From Amblyomma americanum (lineage: Eukaryota; Arthropoda; Arachnida; Ixodida; Ixodidae), in contig NC_135504.1 of NCBI RefSeq assembly GCF_052857255.1, forward strand, positions 133,350,929-133,414,928: a stretch of 64,000 nucleotides of DNA, given 5' to 3'. The translations under genes were made by a program, and so were the position numbers. Each line of letters begins with the position of its first letter. Position 1 is the stretch's first letter. Shown one piece after another: positions 22,885 to 36,375 of this stretch. Below the pieces are notes generated by a model. It saw only the letters and a list, made by a program, of their open reading frames with translations. It was not told the origin of the DNA and did no database searches.

Positions 22885-25800
22885 TTTTTGAAAGCCGGCG
22901 GTTTTAAAGCTCGCTAACACGGCAAATCACACGCGCCCCTATTAGCGTTCCACCTCTAATGGAAGCGTCGCGTGCGGCCGGTGCTCTGACGGTGAAGTTT
23001 GAAAGCCGGCGGATTTTAAAGCTCGCTACCACCGCACATCACAGGTGCCCCTATTAGCGCTCCACCTCAAACGAAAGCGTCACGTGCGTCCGGAGTGCTG
23101 ACGGTGATTTTTGAAAGCCGGCGGTTTTAAAACTCGCTAACACGGCAAATCACACGCGCCCCTATTAGCCTTCCACCTCTAATGGAAGCGTCGCGTGCGT
23201 CCGGTGCTCTGACGGTGAATTTTTAAAGCCAGCGGATTTTAAAGCTCGCTACCAGCGCACATCACAGGTGCCCCTATTAGCGCTCCACCTCTAACGAAAG
23301 CGTCACGTGCGTCCGGAGTGCTGACGGTGATTTGTGAAAGCCGGCGGTTTTGAAGCTCGCTGCCACGGCACATCACACGCGCCCCTATTAGCGTTCCGCC
23401 TCTAACGGAAGCGTCGCGTGCGTTCGGTGTTCTGACGGTGAATTTTGAAAGCCGGCGGTTTTTAAAGCTCGCTACCACCGCACATCACAGGTGCCCCTAT
23501 TAGCACTCACACCTCTAACGAAAGCGTCACGTGCGTCCGCAGTGCTGACGGTGATTTTTGAAAGCCGGCGGTTTTAAAGCTCGCTACCACGGCACATCAC
23601 ACGAGCCACTATTAGCGTTCCACCTCTAACGGAAGCGTCGCGTGCGTCTGGTGTTCTGAGGGTGAATGTTGAAAGCCGGCGGTTTTTAAAGCTCGCTACC
23701 TCCGCACATCACAGGTGCCCCTATTAGCGCTCCACGTCTAACGAAAGCGTCACGTGCGTCCGGAGTGCTGACGGCGATTTTTGAAAGCCGGCGGTTTTAA
23801 AGCTCGCTGCCACGGCACATCACACGCGCCCCTATTAGCGTTCCACCTCTAACGGAAGCGTGGCGTGCGTCCGCTGTTCTGACGGTGAATTTTGAAAGCC
23901 GGCGGTTTTTAGAGCTCGCTACCACCGCACATCACAGGTGCGCCTATTACCGCTCCACCTCTAACTAAAGCGTCACGTGAGTCCGGAGTGCGGACGGTGA
24001 TTTTTGAAAGCTGGAGGTTTTAAAGCTCGCTACCACGGCACATCACACGCGCCCCTATTAGAGTTGCACCTCTAACGGAAGCGTCGCGTGCGTCTGGTGT
24101 TCTGAGGGTGAATTTTGAAAGCCAGCGGGTTTTAAAGCTCGCTACCACCGCACATCACAGGTGCCCCTATTAGCGCTCCACTTCTAGCGAAAGCGTCACG
24201 TGCGTCCGGAGTGCTGACGGCGATTTTTGAAAGCCGGCGGTTTTAAAGCTCACTGCCAAGGCACATCACACGCGCCCCTATTAGCGTTCCACCTCTAACG
24301 GAAGCGTGGCGTGCGTCCGCTGTTCTGACGGTGAATTTTGAAAGTCGGCGGTTTTTAAAGCTCGCTACCAAGGCACATCACAGGTGCCCCTATTAGCGCT
24401 CCACCTCTAACTAAAGCGTCACGTGCGTCCAGAGTGCTGACGGTGATTTTTGAAAGCAGGCGGTTTTAAAGCTCGCTACCACGGCACATCACACGCGCCC
24501 CTATTAGCGTCCCACCTCTAACAGAAGCGTCGCGTGCGTCCGGTGTTCTGACGGTGAATTTTGAAAGCCGGCGATTTTAAAGCTCGCTACCACCGCACAT
24601 CACAGGTGCCCCTATTAGCGCTCCACCTCTAACGAAAGCGTCACGTGCGTCCGGAGTGCTGACAGTGATTTTTGAAAGCCGGCGGTTTCAAAGCTCGATA
24701 CCACGGTACATCGCACGCGCCCCTATTAGCGTTCCACCTCTAACGGAAGCGTGGCGTGCGTCCGCTGTTCTGACGGTGAATTTTGAAAGCCGGCGGTTTT
24801 TAGAGCTCGCTACCACCGCACATCACAGGTGCGCCTATTACCGCTCCACCTCTAACTAAAGCGTCACGTGAGTCCGGAGTGCGGACGGTGATTTTTGAAA
24901 GCTGGAGGTTTTAAAGCTCGCTACCACGGCACATCACACGCGCCCCTATTAGAGTTGCACCTCTAACGGAAGCGTCGCGTGCGTCTGGTGTTCTGAGGGT
25001 GAATTTTGAAAGCCGGCGGGTTTTAAAGCTCGCTACCACCGCACATCACAGGTGCCCCTATTAGCGCTCCACTTCTAGCGAAAGCGTCACGTGCGTCCGG
25101 AGTGCTGACGGCGATTTTTGAAAGCCGGCGGTTTTAAAGCTCGCTGCCACGGCACATCACACGCGCCCATATTAGCGTTCCACCTCTAACGGAAGCATGG
25201 CGTGCGTCCGCTGTTCTGACGGTGAATTTTGAAAGCCGGCGGTTTTAAAGCTCGCTACCACGGTACATCACACGTGCCCCTATTATCGTTCCACCTCTAA
25301 CAGAAGCGTGGCGTGCGTCCGGTGTTCTGACGGTGAATTTTGAAAGCCGGCGGATTTTAAAGCTCGCTACCACCGCACATCACAGGTGCCCCTATTAGCG
25401 CTCACACCTCTAACGAAAGCGTCACGTGCGTCCGCAGTGCTGACGGTGATTTTTGAAAGCCGGCGGTTTTAAAGCTCGCTACCACGGCACATCACACGCG
25501 CCTCTATTAGCGTTCCACCTTTAACGGAAGCGTGGCGTGCGTCCGGTGTTCTGACGGTGAGTTTTGAAAGCCGGCGGTTTTTAAAGCTCGCTACCACCGC
25601 ACATCACAGGTGCCACTATTAGCGCTCCACCTCTAACGAAAGCGTCACGTGCGTCCGGAGTGCTGACGGTGATTTTTGAAAGCCGGCGGTTTTAAAGCTC
25701 GCTACCACGGCACATCACACGCGCCCCTATTAGCGTTCCACCTCTAACGGAAGGGTCGCGTGCGTCCGGAGTGCTGACGGTGATTTTTGAAAGCCGGCAG

Positions 25801-26229
25801 TTTTAAAGCTCGCTACCACGGTACATCACACGTGCCCCTATTATCGTTCCACCTCTAACAGAAGCGTGGCGTGCGTCCGGTGTTCTGACGGTGAATTTTG
25901 AAAGCCGGCGGATTTTAAAGCTCGCTACCAGCGCACATCACAGGTGCCCCTATTAGCGCTCCACCTCTAACGAAAGCGTCACGTGCGTCCGGAGTGCTGA
26001 CGGTGATTTTTCAAAGCCGGCGGTATTAAAGCTCGCTGCCACGGCACATCACACGCGCCCCTATTAGCGTTCCACCTCTAACGGAAGTGTGGCGTGCGTC
26101 CGCTGTTCTGACGGTGAATTTTGAAAGTCGGCGGTTTTTAAAGCTCGCTACCACCGCACATCACAGGTGCCCCTATTAGCGCTCCACCTCTAACTAAAGC
26201 GTCACGTGCGTCCGGAGTGCTGACGGTGA
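21309..26229 (+). repeat. 4.9-kb duplication, copy 1 (offset 6913)
   Basis: About 4921 bp recurs at 28222-33142. Shared private changes include GTGAAGTTTGAAAGCC at 22993, GCCAGCGGG near 24121, CGCCCATATT near 25166 and CACCTTTAACGG near 25518. I noticed no difference between copies in the parts I aligned by eye. The offset is 62 monomers. Confidence 0.85.
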
Positions 26230-26538
26230 TTTTTGAAAGCCGGCGGTTTTAAAGCTCGCTACCACGGCACATCACACGCGCCCCTATTAGCGTTCCACCT
26301 CTAACGGAAGCGTCGCGTGCGTCCGGAGTGCTGACGGTGATTTTTGAAAGCCGGCGGTTTTAAAGCTCGCTACCACGGCACATAACACGCGCCGCTATTA
26401 GCGTTCCACCTCTAACGGAAGCGTCGCGTGCGTCTGGAGTGCTGACGGCGATTTTTGAAAGCCGGCGGTTTTAAAGCTCGCTGCCACGGCACATCACACG
26501 CGCCCCTATTAGCGTTCCACCTCTAACGGAAGCATGGC
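26206..26538 (+). repeat. AAA run (333 bp)
   Basis: This is the same haplotype as 9592-9924, with GTCTGGAGTG at the start of the third monomer. The right edge of the 6913-bp-offset duplication falls inside its first monomer, near 26229. Confidence 0.8.
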
Positions 26539-27454
26539 GTGCGTCCGCTGTTCTGACGGTGAATTTTGAAAGCCGGCGGTTTTTAAAGCTCGCTACCACC
26601 GCACATCACAGGTGCGCCTATTAGCGTTCCACCTCTAACTAAAGCTTCACGTGCGTCCGGAGTGCTTACGGTGATTTTTGAAAGCCGGCGGTTTTAAAGC
26701 TCGCTACCACGGCACATCACACGCGCCTCTATTAGCGTTCCACCTCTAACGGAAGCGTGGCGTCCGTCCGGCGTTCTGACGGTGAGTTTTGAAAGCCGGT
26801 GGTTTTTAAAGCTCGCTACCACCGCACATCACAGGTGCCACTATTAGCGCTCCACCTCTAACGAAAGCGTCACGTGCGTCCGGAGTGCTGACGGTGATTT
26901 TTGAAAGCCGGCCGTTTTAATGCTCACTACCACCGCACATTAAACGCGCCCCTATTAGCGTTCCACCTCTATCGGAAGCGTGGCGTGCGTCCGGTGATCT
27001 GACGGTGAATTTTGAAAGCCGGCGGTTTTTAAAGCTCGCTACCACCGCACATCACAGGTGCCCCTATTAGCGCTCCACCTCTAACGAAAGCGTCACGTGC
27101 GTCCGGAGTGCTGACGGTGATTTTTGAAAGCAGGCGGTTTTAAAGCTCGCTACCACGGCACATCACACGCGCCCCTATTAGCGTCCCACCTCTAACAGAA
27201 GCGTCGCGCGCGTCCGGTGTTCTGACGGTGAATTTTGAAAGCCGGCGGTTTTTAAAGCTCGCTACCACCGCACATCACAGGTGCCCCTATTAGCGCTCCA
27301 CCTCTAACGAAAGCGTCACGTGCGTCCGGAGTGCTGACAGTGATTTTTGAAAGCCGGCGGTTTTAAAGCTCGCTACCACGGTACATCACACGCGCCCCTA
27401 TTAGCGTTCCACCTCTAACGGAAGCGTCGCGTGCGTCCGGTGTTCTGACGGTGA

Positions 27455-28285
27455 ATTTTGAAGGCCGGCGGTTTTTAAAGCTCGCTACCACCGCACATCA
27501 CAGGTGCCCCTATTAGCGCTCCACTTCTAACGAAAGCGTCACGTGCGTCCGGAGTGCTGACGGTGAATTTGGACAGCCGGCGGTTTTTATAGCTCGCTAC
27601 CACCGCACATCACAAGTGCCCCTATTAGCGCTCCACCTCAAACGAAAGCGTCACGTGCGTCCGGAGTGCTGACGGTGATTTTTGAAAGCCGGCGGTTTTA
27701 AAGCTCGCTAACACGGCAAATCACACGCGCCCCTATTAGCGTTCCACCTCTAAATGAAGCGTCGCGTGCGGCCGGTGCTCTGACGGTGAATTTTGAAAGC
27801 CGGCGGATTTTAAAGCTCGCTACCACCGCACATCACAGGTGCCCCTATTAGCGCTCCACCTCAAACGAAAGCGTCACGTGCGTCCGGAGTGCTGACGGTG
27901 ATTTTTGAAAGCCGGCGGTTTTAAAACTCGCTAACACGGCAAATCACACGCGCCCCTATTAGCCTTCCACCTCTAATGGAAGCGTCGCGTGCGTCCGGTG
28001 CTCTGACGGTGAATTTTTAAAGCCAGCGGATTTTAAAGCTCGCTACCAGCGCACATCACAGGTGCCCCTATTAGCGCTCCACCTCTAACGAAAGCGTCAC
28101 GTGCGTCCGGAGTGCTGACGGTGATTTGTGAAAGCCGGCGGTTTTAAAGCTCGCTGCCACGGCACATCACACGCGCCCCTATTAGCGTTCCGCCTCTAAC
28201 GGAAGCGTCGCGTGCGTTCGGTGTTCTGACGGTGAATTTTGAAAGCCGGCGGTTTTTAAAGCTCGCTACCACCGCACATCACAGG
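27455..28285 (+). repeat. Block shared with 33143-33973 (offset 5688)
   Basis: The shared private markers are CACAAGTGCCC (27611 and 33299) and CTAAATGAAGC (27750 and 33438). The latter variant occurs a third time at 35112. The offset is 51 monomers plus about 2 bp. Confidence 0.75.
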
Positions 28286-31200
28286 TGCGCCTATTAGCGT
28301 TCCACCTCTAACTAAAGCTTCACGTGCGTCCGGAGTGCTTACGGTGATTTTTGAAAGCCGGCGGTTTTAAAGCTCGCTACCACGGCACATCACACGCGCC
28401 TCTATTAGCGTTCCACCTCTAACGGAAGCGTGGCGTCCGTCCGGCGTTCTGACGGTGAGTTTTGAAAGCCGGTGGTTTTTAAAGCTCGCTACCACCGCAC
28501 ATCACAGGTGCCACTATTAGCGCTCCACCTCTAACGAAAGCGTCACGTGCGTCCGGAGTGCTGACGGTGATTTTTGAAAGCCGGTGGTTTTAATGCTCAC
28601 TACCACCGCACATTAAACGCGCCCCTATTAGCGTTCCACCTCTATCGGAAGCGTGGCGTGCGTCCGGTGATCTGACGGTGAATTTTGAAAGCCGGCGGTT
28701 TTTAAAGCTCGCTACCACCGCACATCACAGGTGCCCCTATTAGCGCTCCACCTCTAACGAAAGCGTCACGTGCGTCCGGAGTGCTGACGGTGATTTTTGA
28801 AAGCAGGCGGTTTTAAAGCTCGCTACCACGGCACATCACACGCGCCCCTATTAGCGTCCCACCTCTAACAGAAGCGTCGCGCGCGTCCGGTGTTCTGACG
28901 GTGAATTTTGAAAGCCGGCGGTTTTTAAAGCTCGCTACCACCGCACATCACAGGTGCCCCTATTAGCGCTCCACCTCAAACGAAAGCGTCACGTGCGTCC
29001 GGAGTGCTGACGGTGATTTTTGAAAGCAGGCGGTTTTAAAGCTCGCTACCACGGCACATCACACGCGCCCCTATTAGCGTCCCACCTATAACAGAAGCGT
29101 CGCGTGCGTCCGGTGCTCTGACGGTGAATTTTTAAAGCCAGCGGATTTTAAAGCTCGCTACCAGCGCACATCACAGGTGCCCCTATTAGCGCTCCACCTC
29201 TAACGAAAGCGTCACGTGCGTCCGGAGTGCTGACGGTGATTTGTGAAAGCCGGCGGTTTTAAAGCTCGCTGCCACGGCACATCACACGCGCCCCTATTAG
29301 CGTCCCACCTCTAACAGAAGCGTCGCGCGCGTCCGGTGTTCTGACGGTGAATTTTGAAAGCCGGCGGTTTTTAAAGCTCGCTACCACCGCACATCACAGG
29401 TGCCCCTATTAGCGCTCCACCTCTAACGAAAGCGTCACGTGCGTCCGGAGTGCTGACAGTGATTTTTGAAAGCCGGCGGTTTTAAAGCTCGCTACCACGG
29501 TACATCACACGCGCCCCTATTAGCGTTCCACCTCTAACGGAAGCGTCGCGTGCGTCCGGTGTTCTGACGGTGAATTTTGAAGGCCGGCGGTTTTTAAAGC
29601 TCGCTACCACCGCACATCACAGGTGCCCCTATTAGCGCTCCACTTCTAACGAAAGCGTCACGTGCGTCCGGAGTGCTGACGGTGAATTTGGACAGCCGGC
29701 GGTTTTTATAGCTCGCTACCACCGCACATCACAGGTGCCCCTATTAGCGCTCCACCTCAAACGAAAGCGTCACGTGCGTCCGGAGTGCTGACGGTGATTT
29801 TTGAAAGCCGGCGGTTTTAAAGCTCGCTAACACGGCAAATCACACGCGCCCCTATTAGCGTTCCACCTCTAATGGAAGCGTCGCGTGCGGCCGGTGCTCT
29901 GACGGTGAAGTTTGAAAGCCGGCGGATTTTAAAGCTCGCTACCACCGCACATCACAGGTGCCCCTATTAGCGCTCCACCTCAAACGAAAGCGTCACGTGC
30001 GTCCGGAGTGCTGACGGTGATTTTTGAAAGCCGGCGGTTTTAAAACTCGCTAACACGGCAAATCACACGCGCCCCTATTAGCCTTCCACCTCTAATGGAA
30101 GCGTCGCGTGCGTCCGGTGCTCTGACGGTGAATTTTTAAAGCCAGCGGATTTTAAAGCTCGCTACCAGCGCACATCACAGGTGCCCCTATTAGCGCTCCA
30201 CCTCTAACGAAAGCGTCACGTGCGTCCGGAGTGCTGACGGTGATTTGTGAAAGCCGGCGGTTTTGAAGCTCGCTGCCACGGCACATCACACGCGCCCCTA
30301 TTAGCGTTCCGCCTCTAACGGAAGCGTCGCGTGCGTTCGGTGTTCTGACGGTGAATTTTGAAAGCCGGCGGTTTTTAAAGCTCGCTACCACCGCACATCA
30401 CAGGTGCCCCTATTAGCACTCACACCTCTAACGAAAGCGTCACGTGCGTCCGCAGTGCTGACGGTGATTTTTGAAAGCCGGCGGTTTTAAAGCTCGCTAC
30501 CACGGCACATCACACGAGCCACTATTAGCGTTCCACCTCTAACGGAAGCGTCGCGTGCGTCTGGTGTTCTGAGGGTGAATGTTGAAAGCCGGCGGTTTTT
30601 AAAGCTCGCTACCTCCGCACATCACAGGTGCCCCTATTAGCGCTCCACGTCTAACGAAAGCGTCACGTGCGTCCGGAGTGCTGACGGCGATTTTTGAAAG
30701 CCGGCGGTTTTAAAGCTCGCTGCCACGGCACATCACACGCGCCCCTATTAGCGTTCCACCTCTAACGGAAGCGTGGCGTGCGTCCGCTGTTCTGACGGTG
30801 AATTTTGAAAGCCGGCGGTTTTTAGAGCTCGCTACCACCGCACATCACAGGTGCGCCTATTACCGCTCCACCTCTAACTAAAGCGTCACGTGAGTCCGGA
30901 GTGCGGACGGTGATTTTTGAAAGCTGGAGGTTTTAAAGCTCGCTACCACGGCACATCACACGCGCCCCTATTAGAGTTGCACCTCTAACGGAAGCGTCGC
31001 GTGCGTCTGGTGTTCTGAGGGTGAATTTTGAAAGCCAGCGGGTTTTAAAGCTCGCTACCACCGCACATCACAGGTGCCCCTATTAGCGCTCCACTTCTAG
31101 CGAAAGCGTCACGTGCGTCCGGAGTGCTGACGGCGATTTTTGAAAGCCGGCGGTTTTAAAGCTCACTGCCAAGGCACATCACACGCGCCCCTATTAGCGT

Positions 31201-33142
31201 TCCACCTCTAACGGAAGCGTGGCGTGCGTCCGCTGTTCTGACGGTGAATTTTGAAAGTCGGCGGTTTTTAAAGCTCGCTACCAAGGCACATCACAGGTGC
31301 CCCTATTAGCGCTCCACCTCTAACTAAAGCGTCACGTGCGTCCAGAGTGCTGACGGTGATTTTTGAAAGCAGGCGGTTTTAAAGCTCGCTACCACGGCAC
31401 ATCACACGCGCCCCTATTAGCGTCCCACCTCTAACAGAAGCGTCGCGTGCGTCCGGTGTTCTGACGGTGAATTTTGAAAGCCGGCGATTTTAAAGCTCGC
31501 TACCACCGCACATCACAGGTGCCCCTATTAGCGCTCCACCTCTAACGAAAGCGTCACGTGCGTCCGGAGTGCTGACAGTGATTTTTGAAAGCCGGCGGTT
31601 TCAAAGCTCGATACCACGGTACATCGCACGCGCCCCTATTAGCGTTCCACCTCTAACGGAAGCGTGGCGTGCGTCCGCTGTTCTGACGGTGAATTTTGAA
31701 AGCCGGCGGTTTTTAGAGCTCGCTACCACCGCACATCACAGGTGCGCCTATTACCGCTCCACCTCTAACTAAAGCGTCACGTGAGTCCGGAGTGCGGACG
31801 GTGATTTTTGAAAGCTGGAGGTTTTAAAGCTCGCTACCACGGCACATCACACGCGCCCCTATTAGAGTTGCACCTCTAACGGAAGCGTCGCGTGCGTCTG
31901 GTGTTCTGAGGGTGAATTTTGAAAGCCGGCGGGTTTTAAAGCTCGCTACCACCGCACATCACAGGTGCCCCTATTAGCGCTCCACTTCTAGCGAAAGCGT
32001 CACGTGCGTCCGGAGTGCTGACGGCGATTTTTGAAAGCCGGCGGTTTTAAAGCTCGCTGCCACGGCACATCACACGCGCCCATATTAGCGTTCCACCTCT
32101 AACGGAAGCATGGCGTGCGTCCGCTGTTCTGACGGTGAATTTTGAAAGCCGGCGGTTTTAAAGCTCGCTACCACGGTACATCACACGTGCCCCTATTATC
32201 GTTCCACCTCTAACAGAAGCGTGGCGTGCGTCCGGTGTTCTGACGGTGAATTTTGAAAGCCGGCGGATTTTAAAGCTCGCTACCACCGCACATCACAGGT
32301 GCCCCTATTAGCGCTCACACCTCTAACGAAAGCGTCACGTGCGTCCGCAGTGCTGACGGTGATTTTTGAAAGCCGGCGGTTTTAAAGCTCGCTACCACGG
32401 CACATCACACGCGCCTCTATTAGCGTTCCACCTTTAACGGAAGCGTGGCGTGCGTCCGGTGTTCTGACGGTGAGTTTTGAAAGCCGGCGGTTTTTAAAGC
32501 TCGCTACCACCGCACATCACAGGTGCCACTATTAGCGCTCCACCTCTAACGAAAGCGTCACGTGCGTCCGGAGTGCTGACGGTGATTTTTGAAAGCCGGC
32601 GGTTTTAAAGCTCGCTACCACGGCACATCACACGCGCCCCTATTAGCGTTCCACCTCTAACGGAAGGGTCGCGTGCGTCCGGAGTGCTGACGGTGATTTT
32701 TGAAAGCCGGCAGTTTTAAAGCTCGCTACCACGGTACATCACACGTGCCCCTATTATCGTTCCACCTCTAACAGAAGCGTGGCGTGCGTCCGGTGTTCTG
32801 ACGGTGAATTTTGAAAGCCGGCGGATTTTAAAGCTCGCTACCAGCGCACATCACAGGTGCCCCTATTAGCGCTCCACCTCTAACGAAAGCGTCACGTGCG
32901 TCCGGAGTGCTGACGGTGATTTTTCAAAGCCGGCGGTATTAAAGCTCGCTGCCACGGCACATCACACGCGCCCCTATTAGCGTTCCACCTCTAACGGAAG
33001 TGTGGCGTGCGTCCGCTGTTCTGACGGTGAATTTTGAAAGTCGGCGGTTTTTAAAGCTCGCTACCACCGCACATCACAGGTGCCCCTATTAGCGCTCCAC
33101 CTCTAACTAAAGCGTCACGTGCGTCCGGAGTGCTGACGGTGA
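28222..33142 (+). repeat. 4.9-kb duplication, copy 2 (offset 6913)
   Basis: This is the partner of 21309-26229. The left break is in a TTCGGTGTTCTG / CCGCTGTTCTG monomer, and the right break is at GTGATTTT / GTGAATTTT (26230 and 33143). To the right the sequence continues as a copy of 27455-28285 (offset 5688), so this is a mosaic junction. Confidence 0.85.
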
Positions 33143-35482
33143 ATTTTGAAGGCCGGCGGTTTTTAAAGCTCGCTACCACCGCACATCACAGGTGCCCCTA
33201 TTAGCGCTCCACTTCTAACGAAAGCGTCACGTGCGTCCGGAGTGCTGACGGTGAATTTGGACAGCCGGCGGTTTTTATAGCTCGCTACCACCGCACATCA
33301 CAAGTGCCCCTATTAGCGCTCCACCTCAAACGAAAGCGTCACGTGCGTCCGGAGTGCTGACGGTGATTTTTGAAAGCCGGCGGTTTTAAAGCTCGCTAAC
33401 ACGGCAAATCACACGCGCCCCTATTAGCGTTCCACCTCTAAATGAAGCGTCGCGTGCGGCCGGTGCTCTGACGGTGAATTTTGAAAGCCGGCGGATTTTA
33501 AAGCTCGCTACCACCGCACATCACAGGTGCCCCTATTAGCGCTCCACCTCAAACGAAAGCGTCACGTGCGTCCGGAGTGCTGACGGTGATTTTTGAAAGC
33601 CGGCGGTTTTAAAACTCGCTAACACGGCAAATCACACGCGCCCCTATTAGCCTTCCACCTCTAATGGAAGCGTCGCGTGCGTCCGGTGCTCTGACGGTGA
33701 ATTTTTAAAGCCAGCGGATTTTAAAGCTCGCTACCAGCGCACATCACAGGTGCCCCTATTAGCGCTCCACCTCTAACGAAAGCGTCACGTGCGTCCGGAG
33801 TGCTGACGGTGATTTGTGAAAGCCGGCGGTTTTAAAGCTCGCTGCCACGGCACATCACACGCGCCCCTATTAGCGTTCCGCCTCTAACGGAAGCGTCGCG
33901 TGCGTTCGGTGTTCTGACGGTGAATTTTGAAAGCCGGCGGTTTTTAAAGCTCGCTACCACCGCACATCACAGGTGCCCCTATTAGCACTCACACCTCTAA
34001 CGAAAGCGTCACGTGCGTCCGCAGTGCTGACGGTGATTTTTGAAAGCCGGCGGTTTTAAAGCTCGCTACCACGGCACATCACACGAGCCACTATTAGCGT
34101 TCCACCTCTAACGGAAGCGTGGCGTCCGTCCGGCGTTCTGACGGTGAGTTTTGAAAGCCGGTGGTTTTTAAAGCTCGCTACCACCGCACATCACAGGTGC
34201 CACTATTAGCGCTCCACCTCTAACGAAAGCGTCACGTGCGTCCGGAGTGCTGACGGTGATTTTTGAAAGCCGGCGGTTTTAATGCTCACTACCACCGCAC
34301 ATTAAACGCGCCCCTATTAGCGTTCCACCTCTATCGGAAGCGTGGCGTGCGTCCGGTGATCTGACGGTGAATTTTGAAAGCCGGCGGTTTTTAAAGCTCG
34401 CTACCACCGCACATCACAGGTGCCCCTATTAGCGCTCCACCTCTAACGAAAGCGTCACGTGCGTCCGGAGTGCTGACGGTGATTTTTGAAAGCAGGCGGT
34501 TTTAAAGCTCGCTACCACGGCACATCACACGCGCCCCTATTAGCGTCCCACCTCTAACAGAAGCGTCGCGCGCGTCCGGTGTTCTGACGGTGAATTTTGA
34601 AAGCCGGCGGTTTTTAAAGCTCGCTACCACCGCACATCACAGGTGCCCCTATTAGCGCTCCACCTCTAACGAAAGCGTCACGTGCGTCCGGAGTGCTGAC
34701 AGTGATTTTTGAAAGCCGGCGGTTTTAAAGCTCGCTACCACGGTACATCACACGCGCCCCTATTAGCGTTCCACCTCTAACGGAAGCGTCGCGTGCGTCC
34801 GGTGTTCTGACGGTGAATTTTGAAGGCCGGCGGTTTTTAAAGCTCGCTACCACCGCACATCACAGGTGCCCCTATTAGCGCTCCACTTCTAACGAAAGCG
34901 TCACGTGCGTCCGGAGTGCTGACGGTGAATTTGGACAGCCGGCGGTTTTTATAGCTCGCTACCACCGCACATCACAGGTGCCCCTATTAGCGCTCCACCT
35001 CAAACGAAAGCGTCACGTGCGTCCGGAGTGCTGACGGTGATTTTTGAAAGCCGGCGGTTTTAAAGCTCGCTAACACGGCAAATCACACGCGCCCCTATTA
35101 GCGTTCCACCTCTAAATGAAGCGTCGCGTGCGGCCGGTGCTCTGACGGTGAATTTTGAAAGCCGGCGGATTTTAAAGCTCGCTACCACCGCACATCACAG
35201 GTGCCCCTATTAGCGCTCCACCTCAAACGAAAGCGTCACGTGCGTCCGGAGTGCTGACGGTGATTTTTGAAAGCCGGCGGTTTTAAAACTCGCTAACACG
35301 GCAAATCACACGCGCCCCTATTAGCCTTCCACCTCTAATGGAAGCGTCGCGTGCGTCCGGTGCTCTGACGGTGAATTTTTAAAGCCAGCGGATTTTAAAG
35401 CTCGCTACCAGCGCACATCACAGGTGCCCCTATTAGCGCTCCACCTCTAACGAAAGCGTCACGTGCGTCCGGAGTGCTGACG

Positions 35483-36375
35483 GTGATTTGTGAAAGCCGG
35501 CGGTTTTAAAGCTCGCTGCCACGGCACATCACACGCGCCCCTATTAGCGTTCCGCCTCTAACGGAAGCGTCGCGTGCGTTCGGTGTTCTGACGGTGAATT
35601 TTGAAAGCCGGCGGTTTTTAAAGCTCGCTACCACCGCACATCACAGGTGCCCCTATTAGCACTCACACCTCTAACGAAAGCGTCACGTGCGTCCGCAGTG
35701 CTGACGGTGATTTTTGAAAGCCGGCGGTTTTAAAGCTCGCTACCACGGCACATCACACGCGCCCCTATTAGCGTTCCACCTCTAACGGAAGCGTCGCGTG
35801 CGTCCGGTGTTCTGACGGTGAATGTTGAAAGCCGGCGGTTTTTAAAGCTCGCTACCTCCGCACATCACAGGTGCCCCTATTAGCGCTCCACGTCTAACGA
35901 AAGCGTCACGTGCGTCCGGAGTGCTGACGGCGATTTTTGAAAGCCGGCGGTTTTAAAGCTCGCTGCCACGGCACATCACACGCGCCCCTATTAGCGTTCC
36001 ACCTCTAACGGAAGCGTGGCGTGCGTCCGCTGTTCTGACGGTGAATTTTGAAAGCCGGCGGTTTTTAGAGCTCGCTACCACCGCACATCACAGGTGCGCC
36101 TATTACCGCTCCACCTCTAACTAAAGCGTCACGTGAGTCCGGAGTGCGGACGGTGATTTTTGAAAGCTGGAGGTTTTAAAGCTCGCTACCACGGCACATC
36201 ACACGCGCCCCTATTAGAGTTGCACCTCTAACGGAAGCGTCGCGTGCGTCTGGTGTTCTGAGGGTGAATTTTGAAAGCCGGCGGGTTTTAAAGCTCGGTA
36301 CCACCGCACATCACAGGTGCCCCTATTAGCGCTCCACCTCTAACGAAAGCGTCACGTGCGTCCGGAGTGCTGACG
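35483..36375 (+). repeat. 893-bp (8-monomer) higher-order unit, copy 1
   Basis: The unit starts at GTGATTTGTGAAAGCC and contains the GCACTCACACC, GAATGTTG, GCGATTTTTG, TTTTTAGAGCTC and AAGCTGGAGG monomers in fixed order. This copy is the most diverged of the three: ACGCGCCCC replaces ACGAGCCAC, and GTCCGGTGTTCTGACGG replaces GTCTGGTGTTCTGAGGG. Confidence 0.8.
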
